Assembly (NCBI RefSeq): GCF_015840715.1
Contig: NZ_CP060397.1
Span: 3,058,686 to 3,122,685 of the forward strand
Direction: 5' to 3'
Source of the DNA: Synechococcus sp. CBW1004
GTDB lineage: Bacteria > Cyanobacteriota > Cyanobacteriia > PCC-6307 > Cyanobiaceae
Length of the DNA stretch: 64,000 nt
Shown here in pieces: positions 26,348 through 35,864 of this stretch (position 1 is the stretch's first letter; every line of letters begins with the position of its first letter). The notes beneath the pieces were generated by a model. It did not search any database. It saw nothing but the letters and a program-made list of their open reading frames with translations, and had not been told where the DNA came from. Made by a program: the position numbers and the translations under genes.

Positions 26348-26947
26348 TCATGACCTTGTGACGCTGCAGTTGAAGATCGTGGCGATTTCCGTGTGCACGG
26401 CATCGCTGCTTGCGTAGCGCTTCCACTTTGTACCTGTTATCGCTTTTTCGTAGGAGTACTGTCCCGCTTCTACATCCTCAATCGTTTTAATCTTTTGCCG
26501 TTCGTTCTCGCGGCCGGATGTGCTTAGGAGGCGTTTCTTGATATTCGCAAAAACCACGTCATGCGAGGGTTGCAGGTAGAGGAGGTGAATATCGGTTTCC
26601 TTGAAGCTCTTGCCATTGGCGGCAAGCGCTGTCGTCAATGCCTCGCGAAACCAATCGTTTGCAAATACTGCTCCTTCGGCCAGAATATGGCCATGATGTT
26701 CTCTGACATTCGGGCAGATGGAGTTCAGGCTCGTGAACATTAGTAGTTCAAGGTGCATCGTTGCTGGGTCTTTCGGCCATGATCTCCAGCTATATAGATA
26801 TGGCTTCCGAATGAATGGAAAGGCGCGCCGAGCGGCATCTGCTTGTAATGAATCTCCTTTGATGCACAAGGCTTGATCGGTATACTGCTTAAGGATAGTT
26901 GTCTTGCCACTGCCTGTGTAGCCTGCCAGGAAAATCAAGCTTGCCAT
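26348..26947 (-). CDS. P-loop kinase-like ATP-binding protein
   Basis: A 199-residue protein that opens with a textbook Walker A (LIFLAGYTGSGKTTIL), followed by LCIKGDSLQAD and a late basic lid segment (FANIKKRLLSTSGRENERQK). The layout resembles small-molecule kinases and zeta-like kinases, but no specific family is recognised. I use the ATG at 26947, right before the first strand, since upstream residues are unlike the family. Isolated on the minus strand between the CPBP gene and the glycosyltransferase. Confidence 0.6.
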   Translation of the reverse strand: MASLIFLAGYTGSGKTTILKQYTDQALCIKGDSLQADAARRAFPFIRKPYLYSWRSWPKDPATMHLELLMFTSLNSICPNVREHHGHILAEGAVFANDWFREALTTALAANGKSFKETDIHLLYLQPSHDVVFANIKKRLLSTSGRENERQKIKTIEDVEAGQYSYEKAITGTKWKRYASSDAVHTEIATIFNCSVTRS

Positions 26948-27033
26948 TGATATGCTGAAAATCAGTTGCCTCTGTCTCTCTCCAAGTTTACTTGTGGCGG
27001 ACCTTATTGTCGCCCTTGGTGCGACCAAGGCTA

Positions 27034-27891
27034 TCAAGAGGCCTCAGCCGGATGCTGCCAGTGTGGGCGCCGGATCATGATCAGAACGAGCAGCCCAAGC
27101 CATCCAATCAGCCCTCCAACGGGATTGGGATTGGGATTCCCTGGACCGACAAGCCAGACAGGAGCCTGGTTGTTAAGCTGCAAAAGCCCATTTTGCAGCA
27201 GAAAAAGCCCGCCTACCAGCCCTCCATGCAGGCCCACGGCTCCCCACAGCAACCCTTGGTCAGCTCTGCGCTGTAGGGCAAGGGCCAATCCAAGCAGGAT
27301 CAGTCCCCCCAGCAGCGTGACGGACGGCAGACCCTCGTGTTGGTACCAAGGATGCAGCAGCGCGAAGATCGTCGCTTGCAGTCCCAAGGCCCGATTGCTG
27401 CTGGTCATGAGCGATAGCTCACCCCACAACCAGCCCCGGAACAAAAGTTCTTCTGCGAATCCAACACCCGCAGCGAGAGCGATGGCATTGGCCAGAATGC
27501 CGATATCCCAAGCGCCTGCCCATCGGCCGAGATGCGTGAGCAGGAGGATGGCGACGAACCCAAAAAGCAGCGCGGCGGCTTTCAGACCGCCTCGTAGCAG
27601 CGCTCTGACGCAGACCGATGGTGCACCCACAAGTCCGAGCCGTCGCCAGGGTTCTCTTTCGCCCCAGACCAGATACAGCCGTCTGGGTAAGGTCAGGAGA
27701 AACAGAACCAGCGCCAGAACAGCGCCAGCAAGATCAACCTGATCAGGCTTGAGCTGCGGGGCGAACCAGAGGAGTGGTCGCGACAGCAGCCAGCCGAGGC
27801 CATACAGCAGTGGCACATAGATCGCCGAACTCCACCAGCGAACCCCAATCGCTTTCGGCGAATGCATGGTACGGTCATCCCGTTTTGTCAT
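27034..27891 (-). CDS. CPBP-family intramembrane protease (CAAX-type)
   Basis: A 285-residue multi-pass membrane protein with the CPBP signature: GFAEELLFRGWLWGELSL (EExxxR), then the His motif in FALLHPWYQHEG, and GLHGGLVGGLFL as the last catalytic segment. Members cleave or process membrane-bound peptides and are often linked to bacteriocin immunity. The ATG at 27891 lies four bases after the clpS stop, so the two are cotranscribed. Its position near the double-glycine peptide exporter may be coincidence. Confidence 0.85.
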   Translation of the reverse strand: MTKRDDRTMHSPKAIGVRWWSSAIYVPLLYGLGWLLSRPLLWFAPQLKPDQVDLAGAVLALVLFLLTLPRRLYLVWGEREPWRRLGLVGAPSVCVRALLRGGLKAAALLFGFVAILLLTHLGRWAGAWDIGILANAIALAAGVGFAEELLFRGWLWGELSLMTSSNRALGLQATIFALLHPWYQHEGLPSVTLLGGLILLGLALALQRRADQGLLWGAVGLHGGLVGGLFLLQNGLLQLNNQAPVWLVGPGNPNPNPVGGLIGWLGLLVLIMIRRPHWQHPAEAS

Positions 27892-27895
27892 CAAC

Positions 27896-28234
27896 TCAGG
27901 CTTCCGGTTCGATCGTGCTGGTGAGTCCCTTGGCCTTGAGTGATTCGCAGTAAAATTCTGCGGGTTCAATGTCACAGATGATTACCAGACCAATGCCGGT
28001 GTTGTGCGCTTCAAGCATCACTGCAATCGCATCTTGTTCGCTGAGTGAGGGAACAACCTGCCTGAGAGTGGCTACCACATATTCCATCGAGTTGATGGGG
28101 TCATTGTGGAGCAATACCTTGTAACGCGGAGACGGTTTGCGAGTGCGTTGCTGCTCCTTCTCGATGACAGCGATGCCACCGGATTCTTCTTTGGCTGCTC
28201 GGAGCGGCATGGATGCCTGGTCAGTTGCGTTCAT
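27896..28234 (-). CDS. clpS: ClpS adaptor of the Clp protease
   Basis: This 112-residue N-end rule adaptor carries the core YKVLLHNDPINSMEYVVATL, the EAHNTGIGLVIICDIEPAEF region that forms the N-degron pocket, and the LTSTIEPE end typical of cyanobacterial ClpS1. It delivers N-degron substrates to ClpC/ClpP. I use ATG 28234; an upstream start at 28267 is possible. Followed by the CPBP gene in one unit. Confidence 0.92.
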   Translation of the reverse strand: MNATDQASMPLRAAKEESGGIAVIEKEQQRTRKPSPRYKVLLHNDPINSMEYVVATLRQVVPSLSEQDAIAVMLEAHNTGIGLVIICDIEPAEFYCESLKAKGLTSTIEPEA

Positions 28235-28392
28235 CAGGCTCACGGTACGGGAGTCTCGGATCTGCAATCCAGACCGCCATCTTAAAGGGTCACTCGCATG
28301 ACGCAGCGCAGCCCCAGTTGCTGGGCCCTGGTTTTGCGCCGTCGCCGTGATGGTCTGCCCAAAGGCTGTTGATGGTTTGACTCGGCGCGGAG

Positions 28393-29172
28393 TCAGTGCA
28401 GGTGGTTGTTCCTGATGTAAAGCCTGATCCAGTGCACGAAGGAGCGATAACGGTATTTCGCCAGTGCCACGGCTGGCGCTGGTACGGGTGCTGAGAGATT
28501 GAGAAGCTCTTCCACCTGTCTGATCAGCTGATTGACATTTTCTGTTCCTGCGATGGTGCCACCGCCTGCACGAACGGCGGCATGGGAGGCTTCGATTGAC
28601 TTGTCGCGCAGCATCCTTGCCTCTCGAACGATGTTGACTGCGTCCTGCATGGAGGTGATCCCCGCCTCTACCGATTTCAACAGCTCACATTGGTACGACC
28701 TGCATTTTCTGGGTCTTTTCTGATAGCACTCGCATCGACCATCTGATCCGAGATACTGGCAGCCGAGGCGCATGCGAATCTCGCCATTTGACCTGGTGTA
28801 AAATTTTCCTTTGTCCTGCAGTCGTTCCTTTTCCTTGGAACTGACTTCTACCCGATCGAAGAGGGTTCCATCGCAGCAGAAGCCGCAGGCCTCGCAAACA
28901 TGCAAGGGCTCCGAGAACGTACTCTCATGGGTGTGATGTTGTTGTTCGTGGATCGATTCTGCATGACCCCTGTCTTGAGGGCTGTGCTGGTCGTCCTCCC
29001 CCAGCTGTTGTTGCGTTGTCATCGCTGGTTTTAAGGGAGGTTGATTGTCAGCCTGCATGTGGTCATTGTCTCTGTCGGGTCCTTCTGCGTTTCTGGGCTG
29101 GCGGCTTGGGTCAATCACCTGTCTCCTAGTCATGTGAGCAGATTGGGGCGTTGCGACGTTTAGAGCCTCCAT
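28393..29172 (-). CDS. YkgJ-type Cys-cluster protein
   Basis: The last 170 residues hold the zinc/iron-cluster pattern of the YkgJ family: CEACGFCCDGTLF, then LGCQYLGSDGRCECYQKRPRKC and YQCELL. The N-terminal 90 residues are a hydrophilic, His/Gln-rich tail without recognisable fold, so the true start may be further in (several internal ATGs). Function unknown; possibly a metal-dependent protein modifier. Confidence 0.65.
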   Translation of the reverse strand: MEALNVATPQSAHMTRRQVIDPSRQPRNAEGPDRDNDHMQADNQPPLKPAMTTQQQLGEDDQHSPQDRGHAESIHEQQHHTHESTFSEPLHVCEACGFCCDGTLFDRVEVSSKEKERLQDKGKFYTRSNGEIRMRLGCQYLGSDGRCECYQKRPRKCRSYQCELLKSVEAGITSMQDAVNIVREARMLRDKSIEASHAAVRAGGGTIAGTENVNQLIRQVEELLNLSAPVPAPAVALAKYRYRSFVHWIRLYIRNNHLH

Positions 29173-29288
29173 TCATTCTACTTCTTTCGCATGTCTCGCT
29201 TGCTATCAGGTGGACAAGCTTTTGAATCCTGAGTTATCTCTGCCGTCCGTCGCGTTGCTCGGCCAGCTCGAATGGCCTACATTGATGC

Positions 29289-29945
29289 ATGCTTTCATGT
29301 CCTCCAATGCCTGTTTTCCTCAAGCAGGACCAACGGCCGGTTCTGTTTGTCCACGTTCCCAAGGCAGGTGGGAGTAGCTTTTCATCTGTGATGGTGTCTT
29401 GTGGATGGCGGGAGTTGTATAGCATTCGGGGACTGCATGCCGATGCATTGGCATTTGCGCGTTGTTCTCCTCAGCATTGGCATGCCGAAATTCTTGATTG
29501 GATGTTCAAACGTGACTGTTTCGCTCATATTGTTGCCGTCTTCAGGGATCCCTTTGAGCGGTTTATGTCTGAATACCGCTGGCAATCTCACCAGGGAATG
29601 ACTTCAATGCGCCCTGCGGAGTGGACTGCTTTTGTGATTGACTCTTGCCTCCGGGACCCCTACATCTTCGATAATCACATTCGTCCTCAGTCCGACTTTG
29701 TGCTTGAGGGTGCAAGCCTTTATCGATTGGAGTCTGAGGGGTTGGCGAAGGCTCTTCGCCAATGCCTCGGCCATGCTTTTCCGATTCCAGGAGCTCATGA
29801 TCCTGATGGTGTTCCTGTTGTGTTGCCTCGTCTGAAGCAGACTGAGCACCAATCTCCGTTGCGTGATCAGTTTGAGGCGCTGCGTCCTTACATTGAGGAT
29901 TTCTACCGTAGGGACTACGATCTTCTTGCCTCTTGTTGTGATTGA
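29289..29945 (+). CDS. Sulfotransferase
   Basis: A 218-residue single-domain sulfotransferase. LFVHVPKAGGSSFSSVM is the PAPS 5'-phosphosulfate loop, and VFRDPFERFMSEYRW is the 3'-phosphate site. An ATG at 29307 is an equally good start. The stop overlaps the frame of the coiled-coil protein downstream, which itself starts 30 bases later. It probably sulfates a carbohydrate of the cell surface together with its neighbours. Confidence 0.82.
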   Translation: MLSCPPMPVFLKQDQRPVLFVHVPKAGGSSFSSVMVSCGWRELYSIRGLHADALAFARCSPQHWHAEILDWMFKRDCFAHIVAVFRDPFERFMSEYRWQSHQGMTSMRPAEWTAFVIDSCLRDPYIFDNHIRPQSDFVLEGASLYRLESEGLAKALRQCLGHAFPIPGAHDPDGVPVVLPRLKQTEHQSPLRDQFEALRPYIEDFYRRDYDLLASCCD

Positions 29946-29974
29946 CCTGTCCACCTTTTCCCTGCTTCCTTTCA

Positions 29975-32236
29975 ATGCCTTCTGATTCTTCTGCTTCTAT
30001 ACCTGCCGGTGTCAACCTTTGTTTATTCGGCCTCAATCGCTCTCTCAGTCTGACGATCGAATCGTTACGTCGACGGGTGCTGGTGCCCCTTCGTGACCTG
30101 GGTGTCTCTGTTCGCCTGTATGCTTGTTTTGTCAGGCCCTCTGCTCCTGTGGTCAATGTGCGTACAGGAGAAATGCAAGTTTTGCCTGAACGCACTGAGG
30201 CAGAGCTTCTCTCCGACGCATCGATTCGTTACGTTGATCAGCAAACCATCGACGCCATTGTTGATTGGCAGGCTATTCTGGCTCCCGGCGATCTTTTCGG
30301 TGATGCTTGTCTGGAGGGGGCAGGGGCTCCTTCCGGCTCTGTTTGTAATGCTGTCAGGGCTCTGACGAGCCTGCGTATTGCATACGAAATGATCCCCGAG
30401 GCCGACTTGGATCGCCCAGTCATATTCCTGAGGCCGGATTTAGACATTCTTTCGTCTCTGCCTTGGGAAGCTATCTTTTCTGGGTTGTCAACTCGCCCAG
30501 GTGTCAATTCTTATGGGCTGGATCGTGGCGTCGCAGTCGTTCCATCCTGGCATCGTTGGGATGGGGTCAATGATCGTTTTGCTGTTTGTTCTTCGGGTGA
30601 TGCGGCCTATTCCTACGCTCAGAGGGTGAATCTTATCCGTGATTACCTCCGCGTTTCTGCGAGGCCTTTCCATCCGGAGTCTTTTTTGCTCCACGTCTTG
30701 ACACTGCGCCACATCCGCCCGCTACCGATTGTTGATACTCCGATGGTGCGGATTCGCTGTGAAGGCAGAATCCAGTTGGAGCCCTTTGGTGATGGTCATC
30801 AACAGTGGATTTACCCTGCCGCCTCTTGGGAGCGGCTGGTCAGGCTGCATCAGGAGTCCGCTTCCAAGCTGCTTGCCGCAGAACAACTACTTTCCAGGCA
30901 AGCTGAGTTAGCAAAACTGGAACCCGCGCTGGCTGCTGCTCGTCAGGAGCTGGAGGCCTTGCGCGGTGAGGTGGAACGTTTGAGGGGTCTGGAGTCAGAG
31001 CTTGAGGAGGCGCGTTTGAGCTGCCAGCAGCTGGCGGACCGTGAGCGGGAGCTGGAGGCCTTGCGCGGTGAGGTGGAACGTTTGAGGGGTCTGGAGTCAG
31101 AGCTTGAGGAGGCGCGTTTGAGCTGCCAGCAGCTGGCGGACCGTGAGCGGGAGCTGGAGGCCTTGCGTGGTGAGGTGGAACGTTTGAGGGGTCTGGAGCC
31201 AGAGCTTGAGGAGGCGCGTTTGAGCTGCCAGCTGCTGGCGGACCGTGAGCGGGAGCTGGAGGCCGTCCGTGGCGAGGTGGAACGCCTGAGGGGTCTGGAG
31301 CCAGAGCTTGAGGAGGCGCGTTTGAGCTGCCAGCAGCTGGCGGACCGTGAGCGGGAGCTGGAGGCCGTCCGTGGCGAGGTGGAACGTTTGAGGGGTCTGG
31401 AGCCAGAGCTTGAGGAGGCGCGTTTGAGCTGCCAGCAGCTGGCGGACCGTGAGCGGGAGCTGGAGGCCGTCCGTGGCGAGGTGGAACGTTTGAGGGGTCT
31501 GGAGTCAGAGCTTGAGGAGTCGCGTTTGAGCTGCCAGCAGCTGGCGGACCGTGAGCGGGAGCTGGAGGCCTTGCGTGGTGAGGTGGAACGTTTGAGGGGT
31601 CTGGAGCCAGAGCTTGAGGAGGCGCGTTTGAGCTGCCAGCTGCTGGCGGACCGTGAGCGGGAGCTGGAGGCCGTCCGTGGCGAGGTGGAACGTTTGAGGG
31701 GTCTGGAGCCAGAGCTTGAGGAGTCGCGTTTGAGCTGCCAGCAGCTGGCGGACCGTGAGCGGGAGCTGGAGGCCGTCCGTGGCGAGGTGGAACGTTTGAG
31801 GGGTCTGGAGCCAGAGCTTGAGGAGGCGCGTTTGAGCTGCCAGCAGCTGGCGGACCGTGAGCGGGAGCTGGAGGCCTTGCGTGGCGAGGTGGAACGCCTG
31901 AGGGGACTTGACGGTGAATTTCAGGGCCTTCAGGCCCGCCTAGTCACACTCGACGCAGCTTGGCAGGAGTTGGACATCCTGCGATCTGAACTTCAGAGTT
32001 CCAGGCAGGCCATGGGTGAGCTTGATGACCTCCGCCGTGACAACGCCATCTTGATGGAGGAGCTCTCCTGTGCCCAGGAAATGTTGGAACACTGCCTGCA
32101 ACAACTGGACAGCCGCCCGGACGCATCCGACGTCACGTCCTCACGGGCGCCGCTTCCTGAGCAGCCGTCATCTCCCATGGTTACGGATACTGTCACCATC
32201 AATCTCAACCGTTCACGCCTGCTGGCCCCCGTCTGA
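29975..32236 (+). CDS. Unrecognised domain plus long tandem-repeat coiled coil
   Basis: A 753-residue protein. Residues 1 to about 290 form a globular domain of unknown family with conserved-looking motifs (IFLRPDLDILSSLPWEAIF, WDGVNDRFAVCSSGDAAYSYAQR, RPFHPESFLLHVL, RIRCEGRI). These resemble a glycosyltransferase-type enzyme found beside cyanobacterial glycan genes. Then nine full and one partial copies of a 34-residue heptad-rich repeat (ELEALRGEVERLRGLESELE...) form a coiled coil of about 330 residues, followed by a non-repetitive coil and a short tail. The repeats would set a rod length. It lies between the sulfotransferase and the alginate-lyase gene, on the same strand. Confidence 0.7.
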   Translation: MPSDSSASIPAGVNLCLFGLNRSLSLTIESLRRRVLVPLRDLGVSVRLYACFVRPSAPVVNVRTGEMQVLPERTEAELLSDASIRYVDQQTIDAIVDWQAILAPGDLFGDACLEGAGAPSGSVCNAVRALTSLRIAYEMIPEADLDRPVIFLRPDLDILSSLPWEAIFSGLSTRPGVNSYGLDRGVAVVPSWHRWDGVNDRFAVCSSGDAAYSYAQRVNLIRDYLRVSARPFHPESFLLHVLTLRHIRPLPIVDTPMVRIRCEGRIQLEPFGDGHQQWIYPAASWERLVRLHQESASKLLAAEQLLSRQAELAKLEPALAAARQELEALRGEVERLRGLESELEEARLSCQQLADRERELEALRGEVERLRGLESELEEARLSCQQLADRERELEALRGEVERLRGLEPELEEARLSCQLLADRERELEAVRGEVERLRGLEPELEEARLSCQQLADRERELEAVRGEVERLRGLEPELEEARLSCQQLADRERELEAVRGEVERLRGLESELEESRLSCQQLADRERELEALRGEVERLRGLEPELEEARLSCQLLADRERELEAVRGEVERLRGLEPELEESRLSCQQLADRERELEAVRGEVERLRGLEPELEEARLSCQQLADRERELEALRGEVERLRGLDGEFQGLQARLVTLDAAWQELDILRSELQSSRQAMGELDDLRRDNAILMEELSCAQEMLEHCLQQLDSRPDASDVTSSRAPLPEQPSSPMVTDTVTINLNRSRLLAPV
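30947..31914 (+). repeat. 102-bp coding tandem repeat, 9.5 copies
   Basis: Copies start at 30947, 31049, 31151, 31253, 31355, 31457, 31559, 31661, 31763 and 31865 (partial). They are nearly identical at the DNA level, differing by a few bases each (for example LEALRG versus LEAVRG, ESELEEARL versus EPELEESRL, QQLAD versus QLLAD). The multiple-of-three length keeps the frame. Such identity implies recent duplication or gene conversion, so copy number should vary between strains. Confidence 0.95.
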
Positions 32237-32262
32237 GTCTGCACACTCTCGCAGTTCCCCCG

Positions 32263-34368
32263 ATGCCCGACCGTCGTTTTCGTTCCACCTTGCGTCGGTT
32301 CTTCTCGCCCCACTCTTCACCTGCGATCGCTGATGGCCAGCGCCAGGCAGAACAAAATCCTGTCGCTGTTCTGTTCCGTATCCTTGGGGCTGCCCATGAC
32401 GGAGCCGATCCGGATGAAGGCCTCCTGGATCAGCTGGCATTCATCCTCGAGCATGAGCCTGCTCATCGCGGCCTGCAGAAGCGTTGGCTGCTGCATCGTC
32501 TCCCCGATTCAGAGCTGAGGGAACAGATCGTTGCGCTGCTCGATCGGCATCAGCAGCCCTGGGATGAGATCCCATTTGAGCCTCAGGCTTACGCAGCCTG
32601 CTGGACGGACATTGGCAGTGTGCCGGAAGATTGTCATCCTTGGAGTGAGTCTTTCCGTGAGCTCGACTCCGAATTCCAGGGGCAGATTCTTGCTTATGTG
32701 GCCCGGCGCAAAACTCGCTATCTCTTTAACCTCAATGAGGCTCGCAATCATGCTCTTCGCCTCGCTGCCCCGCTTGCGCGCTGGGTTTTCCCTTGGGATG
32801 GTTGCTGCTTCCTGACTTCAGATGCCTGGCATGTGATTCGTCCTTTGCTGGATCTGCCTGAGCTCGCCTATCTGGCGGTGCCCTCCAGCCTTCTGGATGA
32901 TAGGCAATCCCTGTTGTGTGGCACAAGCCAGCCGCCCCTTGCGGATGGATTGCCGTTGCTCGGATTCCTCGGTCCCTCGGAGGTGCCCTACAACGCCGGT
33001 CTGGACGAGATCGGCGAGGTCGACACGGATCTTCTGCGGCGCCTGGGGCTCCCCGGTCCCTGGTTGCATGAGGAGCCCGATGTCGTTAACTGGTCGGGCT
33101 TCGATATCACACCTGTGCCGGATCGCGGCCGGCTTGTGCAGGCCGGTTGGGTGTATCGGCTGCCTCCCCATCCGCCTGGGGATTCCGAAGAGCGCCGCGA
33201 GAATGCCCGCCTGAGCGCACGCAGGATTGACATGAAGCTGGTTCGAGAGGCCCTAGATTCCCAGCCACTCCATTGCTGGCACGGACTGGCGGCCGCGAAG
33301 GAGTTGATTCCCGGCCTGCAGGCATTCGCCGCGAACGCCAGGGCCGTTCCTCCCCTCAGCGTCACTGACAAGCCTGCAAACTTGGCTGGGCTGCCAGAGC
33401 GCCAGTATGTGAATGCCGTGCCTCATTGGCAGAGTCTGGCCGGCAGTGAAAGCACCATTCAGCGCGGTGTTCTGAGCGGTGTTTTATTTCCTGTTGCCGG
33501 TGATGTCAGCCAGAACTACGATCGAACGCGTCTGCAGTTGATGGTCGACTGTGTCTGTACCTTGGCGCTTGATTCGCATCTTAATGATGATCAAGAGTCG
33601 CGTCGGCATGCTGTGCGTTTGGTTCGAGCATGGTTTCTTGAGCCGGCTACGGCGATGATTCCTGATGGTGCTTATGCACGCCTATCTGGGTCTGAACCAG
33701 CGCGCAGCGTTCTTGATGCGGCTCTGGACTTCCGGGATTTCTTCCCTTTGATCGACGCTCTTTCGCTCCTCCTGGAAGCGGGTTGTTTTACGCTCGCTGA
33801 GCGTCAGCAGCTTGATGCTTGGTTTGATGCTTTTCTTGCCTGGCTTGCCAGTGAAAGCGCTGTGTTCCTCCAGGCTAATTCTGGCCGGTCAGCCTCAACG
33901 TGGTATCACTTGCTGATGTTGGCAATCGCCTCCTATCGCGGGCGACTGAATGTGGCCTGCCAGGTTTTTGACAATCTTCCAGGGCTTCTGGACCGTCAGT
34001 TCCGGCCTGATGGTTCGCCCCGATCCGCTCCATCCGGAGTGCCTCTCAGCCATGAGCATCTGTTCAATCTGCAGGCCTGGTCAAATCTGGTGGTGATCAC
34101 CACCGCACTGGGCCGCGACCTGATGGCGTTCCGTGACAGCAATGGTGTCGCCCTCGTCATGGCCTTTGCTTATGCCCACCGGCATCTGCCTGAGGAGCAA
34201 TCGTCCCATGCGGGGGTGAGTGCGCGCTCGTGGCTGGCCGCCATGCAGGTGCAGATTCAGCCGGCGGTCAGCTCCGTCGTGGCTCCGGACCTGCCTCCGC
34301 TGGCTGATGCCAGCACCGGTCTGCCCCCCTTCTGGACATTATGCAGCCGGGCGGGCATACCTCAGTGA
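32263..34368 (+). CDS. Protein with C-terminal alginate-lyase-type domain
   Basis: A 701-residue protein. The first 300 residues hold an unknown domain (NEARNHALRLAAPLARWVFPWDGCCFLTSDAW). From about 400 on the sequence follows the alginate lyase family fold: YDRTRLQLMVDCVCTLAL, RRHAVRLVRAWFLEP, DALSLLLEAGCFTLAERQQ, and NSGRSASTWYHLLMLAIASY. No signal peptide is visible, so it is either cytoplasmic or exported in another way. It probably trims or remodels an acidic polysaccharide made by the adjacent sulfotransferase and glycosyltransferase genes. It ends 20 bases before the convergent dapL. Confidence 0.7.
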   Translation: MPDRRFRSTLRRFFSPHSSPAIADGQRQAEQNPVAVLFRILGAAHDGADPDEGLLDQLAFILEHEPAHRGLQKRWLLHRLPDSELREQIVALLDRHQQPWDEIPFEPQAYAACWTDIGSVPEDCHPWSESFRELDSEFQGQILAYVARRKTRYLFNLNEARNHALRLAAPLARWVFPWDGCCFLTSDAWHVIRPLLDLPELAYLAVPSSLLDDRQSLLCGTSQPPLADGLPLLGFLGPSEVPYNAGLDEIGEVDTDLLRRLGLPGPWLHEEPDVVNWSGFDITPVPDRGRLVQAGWVYRLPPHPPGDSEERRENARLSARRIDMKLVREALDSQPLHCWHGLAAAKELIPGLQAFAANARAVPPLSVTDKPANLAGLPERQYVNAVPHWQSLAGSESTIQRGVLSGVLFPVAGDVSQNYDRTRLQLMVDCVCTLALDSHLNDDQESRRHAVRLVRAWFLEPATAMIPDGAYARLSGSEPARSVLDAALDFRDFFPLIDALSLLLEAGCFTLAERQQLDAWFDAFLAWLASESAVFLQANSGRSASTWYHLLMLAIASYRGRLNVACQVFDNLPGLLDRQFRPDGSPRSAPSGVPLSHEHLFNLQAWSNLVVITTALGRDLMAFRDSNGVALVMAFAYAHRHLPEEQSSHAGVSARSWLAAMQVQIQPAVSSVVAPDLPPLADASTGLPPFWTLCSRAGIPQ

Positions 34369-34388
34369 CTCTGGATGGAGTTGCCGCT

Positions 34389-35621
34389 TCAGCCCAGCGC
34401 CGCCTGCACGCGCCGCATCGCCTCCAGAACGTTGTCGCGGCTGTTGAACGCCGAGAGACGGAAATACCCCTCACCGGCGGCACCGAAGCCGCTTCCGGGG
34501 GTGCCCACCACGTGGGCCTTGCTCAGCAGCAGATCGAAGAAGCCCCAGGAATCCACGCCCTCGGGCGTCCTGATCCAGACGTAGGGGGCCTGCTCACCGC
34601 CGTACACCTGCAGCCCGGCGGCACTCAGTTCGCGGCGGATGATTGCTGCGTTCTCCATGTAGAAGCCGATCAGTGCCTTCACCTGGGCCTGGCCCTCGGC
34701 TGAATACACCGCTTCGGCGCCGCGCTGCACGATGTAGCTGACGCCGTTGAACTTGGTGCACTGGCGGCGGTTCCACAGGCCCCACAGCTCCACCTTCTCG
34801 CCGTTGCTTGCTGTGCCCATCAGGCCGCGGGGCACCACGGTGAGTGCGCAGCGGGTGCCGGTGAAGCCGGCGTTCTTCGAGAAGGAGCGGAACTCGATCG
34901 CGCACTCCCGCGCTCCCTCGATCTCATAAATGGAGTGGGGCAGCGATGGATCCTGGATGAACGCCTCGTAGGCGGCGTCGAACAGGATCAGGGCATCGTT
35001 GGCGCGGGCATAGTCCACCCAGGCTTTGAGCTGCTCCCGGGTGGCGACGGCGCCGGTGGGGTTGTTGGGGAAGCAGAGGTAGATCAGATCCACCTTCTGC
35101 GTGGGGATCTGGGCGGTGAAGTTGTTGGCGGCGTTGATGGGCAGGTAGGTGAGGCCGCCGTACTGGCCGGCGTCATCGGCGTCGCCGGTGCGCCCTGCCA
35201 TCACGTTGCTGTCCACGTACACCGGATACACCGGGTCGGTGACGGCGATGCGGTTGCCTTCGCCCAGGATGTCGAGGATGTTGGCGCTGTCGCACTTGCT
35301 GCCGTCGGAGACGAAGATCTCCTCTGCGCTGATCTGGCAGCCGCGCGCCTGGAAGTCGTGCTGTGCGATGGCCTCGCGCAGCCACAGGTAGCCCTGCTCC
35401 GGCCCGTAGCCGTGGAACCCCTCGCGGGTGCCCATCTCATCGACGGCCGCCTTCATGGCGTCCCGGCAGGCCTGCGGCAGTGGCTCGGTGACATCGCCGA
35501 TGCCCAGGCGGATGATCGCGGCGTCCGGGTTGGCCTCACTGAAGGCCTTGACGCGCCGGGCGATCTCGGGGAACAGGTAGCCCGCCTTGAGCTTGAGGTA
35601 GTTGCCGTTGACCTGGACCAT
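34389..35621 (-). CDS. dapL: LL-diaminopimelate aminotransferase
   Basis: A PLP-dependent transaminase of 410 residues that makes LL-diaminopimelate directly from tetrahydrodipicolinate, the lysine/peptidoglycan route of cyanobacteria and plants. Key segments are [52 protein letters not shown], and [13 protein letters not shown], where the lysine binds PLP. The start ATG 35621 gives the usual [11 protein letters not shown] opening. Divergent from the radical SAM gene. Confidence 0.97.
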   Translation of the reverse strand: MVQVNGNYLKLKAGYLFPEIARRVKAFSEANPDAAIIRLGIGDVTEPLPQACRDAMKAAVDEMGTREGFHGYGPEQGYLWLREAIAQHDFQARGCQISAEEIFVSDGSKCDSANILDILGEGNRIAVTDPVYPVYVDSNVMAGRTGDADDAGQYGGLTYLPINAANNFTAQIPTQKVDLIYLCFPNNPTGAVATREQLKAWVDYARANDALILFDAAYEAFIQDPSLPHSIYEIEGARECAIEFRSFSKNAGFTGTRCALTVVPRGLMGTASNGEKVELWGLWNRRQCTKFNGVSYIVQRGAEAVYSAEGQAQVKALIGFYMENAAIIRRELSAAGLQVYGGEQAPYVWIRTPEGVDSWGFFDLLLSKAHVVGTPGSGFGAAGEGYFRLSAFNSRDNVLEAMRRVQAALG

Positions 35622-35864
35622 GGAGGGGCGGGCGCCGTGCGCGCAGTCGGATCGCCGGATTGTCCTATGGCGGCGGTGCCGCTGGCGGCTGAATCGCGGC
35701 ACCGGCCTCCACGGGAGGCCGCACCCAGATACCGGACCAGGCTCTGCGGGCCAGATCCAACGGGCCGATCGGCTGGGCCTGCTCTGGCTGCATACGATCG
35801 AGCCAGTGCCGCCGCGGCTGCCGTGACCTTGACCCCGCTCAGCGCCGACGCAGGCCGCTCCGAT

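Noticed and set aside
30947-31914. CRISPR array
   Set aside because: The repeats are contiguous 102-base coding units without spacers and in frame.
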